Below are positions 7,848-8,240 of a DNA stretch of 8,240 nt, one piece after another. The stretch lies in contig JAGSPQ010000106.1 in NCBI GenBank assembly GCA_018262385.1, forward strand, positions 1 through 8,240, given 5' to 3'. Under the pieces are notes generated by a model. It did not search any database. It saw only the letters and a list, made by a program, of their open reading frames with translations, and was not told the DNA's origin. Numbering within the stretch: the stretch's first letter is position 1; every line of letters begins with the position of its first letter. The translations under genes were made by a program, and so were the position numbers. This stretch comes from Myxococcaceae bacterium (lineage in GTDB: Bacteria > Myxococcota > Myxococcia > Myxococcales > Myxococcaceae).

Positions 7848-7891
7848 TGCGTCGAGCTGGAGGTGGGGGGCGGTGCGACAACCGACAGCGG

Positions 7892-8240
7892 TCAGCGCTG
7901 ACGAATTCGGGCGTCGAGCACGTGGGAAGCCTGGGCCGGATCGTTGAGCGCCTCGAGCTCTTGAGGCAGCAGCCAGTCGATCGGTTCGATCTCGTACGAG
8001 TCTTTCTGCGGATCGAAGTCGAGGATCAGCGCGCGATCGCCCTTCTTGAGCGGGTTGGCCCTGGAGCAGGTGACGTGGATCATCAGCCCGGAGCCGCCGT
8101 CCTCGATCGTCGCGGTGCCGAAGGACTTCTCGACCGAGCCAGAGGAGATCACGCACACCTTGCCGCGCAGATCGCGGCGGCTGAGCGCGGCGTGGCCGTC
8201 GAAGACTTTCCGCAGCGGCTGGAGGACGACTGCGCTGCAC
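7892..8240 (-). CDS. OB-fold protein of the NfeD/YqiJ (DUF1449) type, C-terminal part, 5'-truncated by the window edge
   Basis: The last 115 codons of a minus-strand gene that enters from beyond position 8240; the stop is TGA at 7894-7892. The frame stays open through 8240. The GTG at 8158-8156 is an internal valine, not a start: codons upstream of it encode protein-like sequence (LRKVFDGHAALSRRDLRGKV) that continues the domain. The visible part has the alternating strand pattern of a small OB-like barrel: GKVCVISSGSVEKSFGTATI, a DGGSG turn, GLMIHVTCSR, the turn NPLKKGD, then RALILDFDPQKDSYEIEPID, ending in a short polar helix. This matches the soluble C-terminal domain of YqiJ/DUF1449 proteins, which normally follows N-terminal membrane helices; those would lie outside the window. 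Such proteins are genomic and probably physical partners of flotillins, fitting the flotillin gene 122 bp downstream. Family recognised by eye. Confidence 0.8.
   Translation of the reverse strand, partial: CSAVVLQPLRKVFDGHAALSRRDLRGKVCVISSGSVEKSFGTATIEDGGSGLMIHVTCSRANPLKKGDRALILDFDPQKDSYEIEPIDWLLPQELEALNDPAQASHVLDARIRQR

Larger units (their letters stand above)
7770..7891 (-). promoter_or_regulatory. 122-bp leader between the OB-fold gene and the flotillin gene
   Basis: The only sizeable internal intergenic gap of the cluster. On the minus strand it contains, in order, a GC-rich stem-loop (7847-7830), an AT-rich palindrome TTGTACAA (7810-7803), and a hairpin overlapping the flotillin Shine-Dalgarno (7797-7782). 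I see no convincing sigma-70 -35/-10 pair. There is also no stem followed by a T-run, so nothing indicates an intrinsic terminator. The structure suggests control of flotillin expression at the RNA or translation level, or an mRNA processing point. That is inference. Confidence 0.4.

Noticed and set aside
5361..7901. 846-codon open frame on the plus strand
   Set aside because: Same codon-aligned antisense effect over the flotillin gene; the Leu/Asp/Gly-rich translation mirrors the stalk's Glu/Ala/Lys codons.
7892..8158. Stand-alone 88-residue gene starting at GTG 8158
   Set aside because: The same frame continues to 8240 with protein-like sequence and the OB-like domain begins before this GTG, so it is the 3' part of a longer gene.
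7770..8240. N-terminal extension of the flotillin frame up to the window edge
   Set aside because: The frame is open, but its translation is Arg/Pro/Ala-rich noise overlapping the OB-fold gene. The ATG at 7769 has a Shine-Dalgarno and is followed at once by the membrane segment.

Overview
This is a GC-rich bacterial window in which every real gene lies on the minus strand. It reads from right to left as one apparent operon of three genes. Third codon positions are almost always G or C, and the codons TTA, CTA and TCA are nearly absent. Together with the gene content, this suggests a high-GC bacterium, plausibly a myxobacterium-like (Myxococcota) lineage or another soil group. The taxonomic guess is inference only; there is no rRNA or other marker here.

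Layout in transcription order: (1) 8240-7892, the C-terminal part of a small OB-fold protein of the NfeD/YqiJ type, whose membrane-spanning N-terminus lies beyond the window. (2) 7891-7770, a 122-bp leader with two compact hairpins, one of which buries the Shine-Dalgarno sequence of the next gene. (3) 7769-5673, a 698-residue flotillin (SPFH/Band 7, YqiK-like) with one N-terminal membrane segment, a long Ala/Glu/Lys-rich coiled-coil stalk and a globular C-terminus. (4) 5660-102, a giant 1852-residue AAA+ ATPase of the family usually labelled 'DNA repair ATPase' (DUF3686). Its start codon is only 12 nt after the flotillin stop, with no good ribosome-binding site of its own. (5) 101-1, a short tail with a long-looped inverted repeat and no recognisable gene.

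How the parts may work together: NfeD-type OB-fold proteins and flotillins are established partners that assemble membrane-bound oligomers (the E. coli counterpart is yqiJ-yqiK). The third gene adds a large soluble AAA+ machine with an N-terminal beta-rich region, a coiled-coil middle, a MoxR-like ATPase core and a C-terminal array of short helical repeats. The tight flotillin-ATPase junction argues for co-production and possibly a physical complex: a membrane-anchored flotillin scaffold recruiting an ATP-driven remodeller. The 'DNA repair' label is not supported by anything visible in the sequence. The real substrate is unknown, and this is the most interesting open question in the window.

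The very long plus-strand open frames are codon-bias shadows of the minus-strand genes, not genes.
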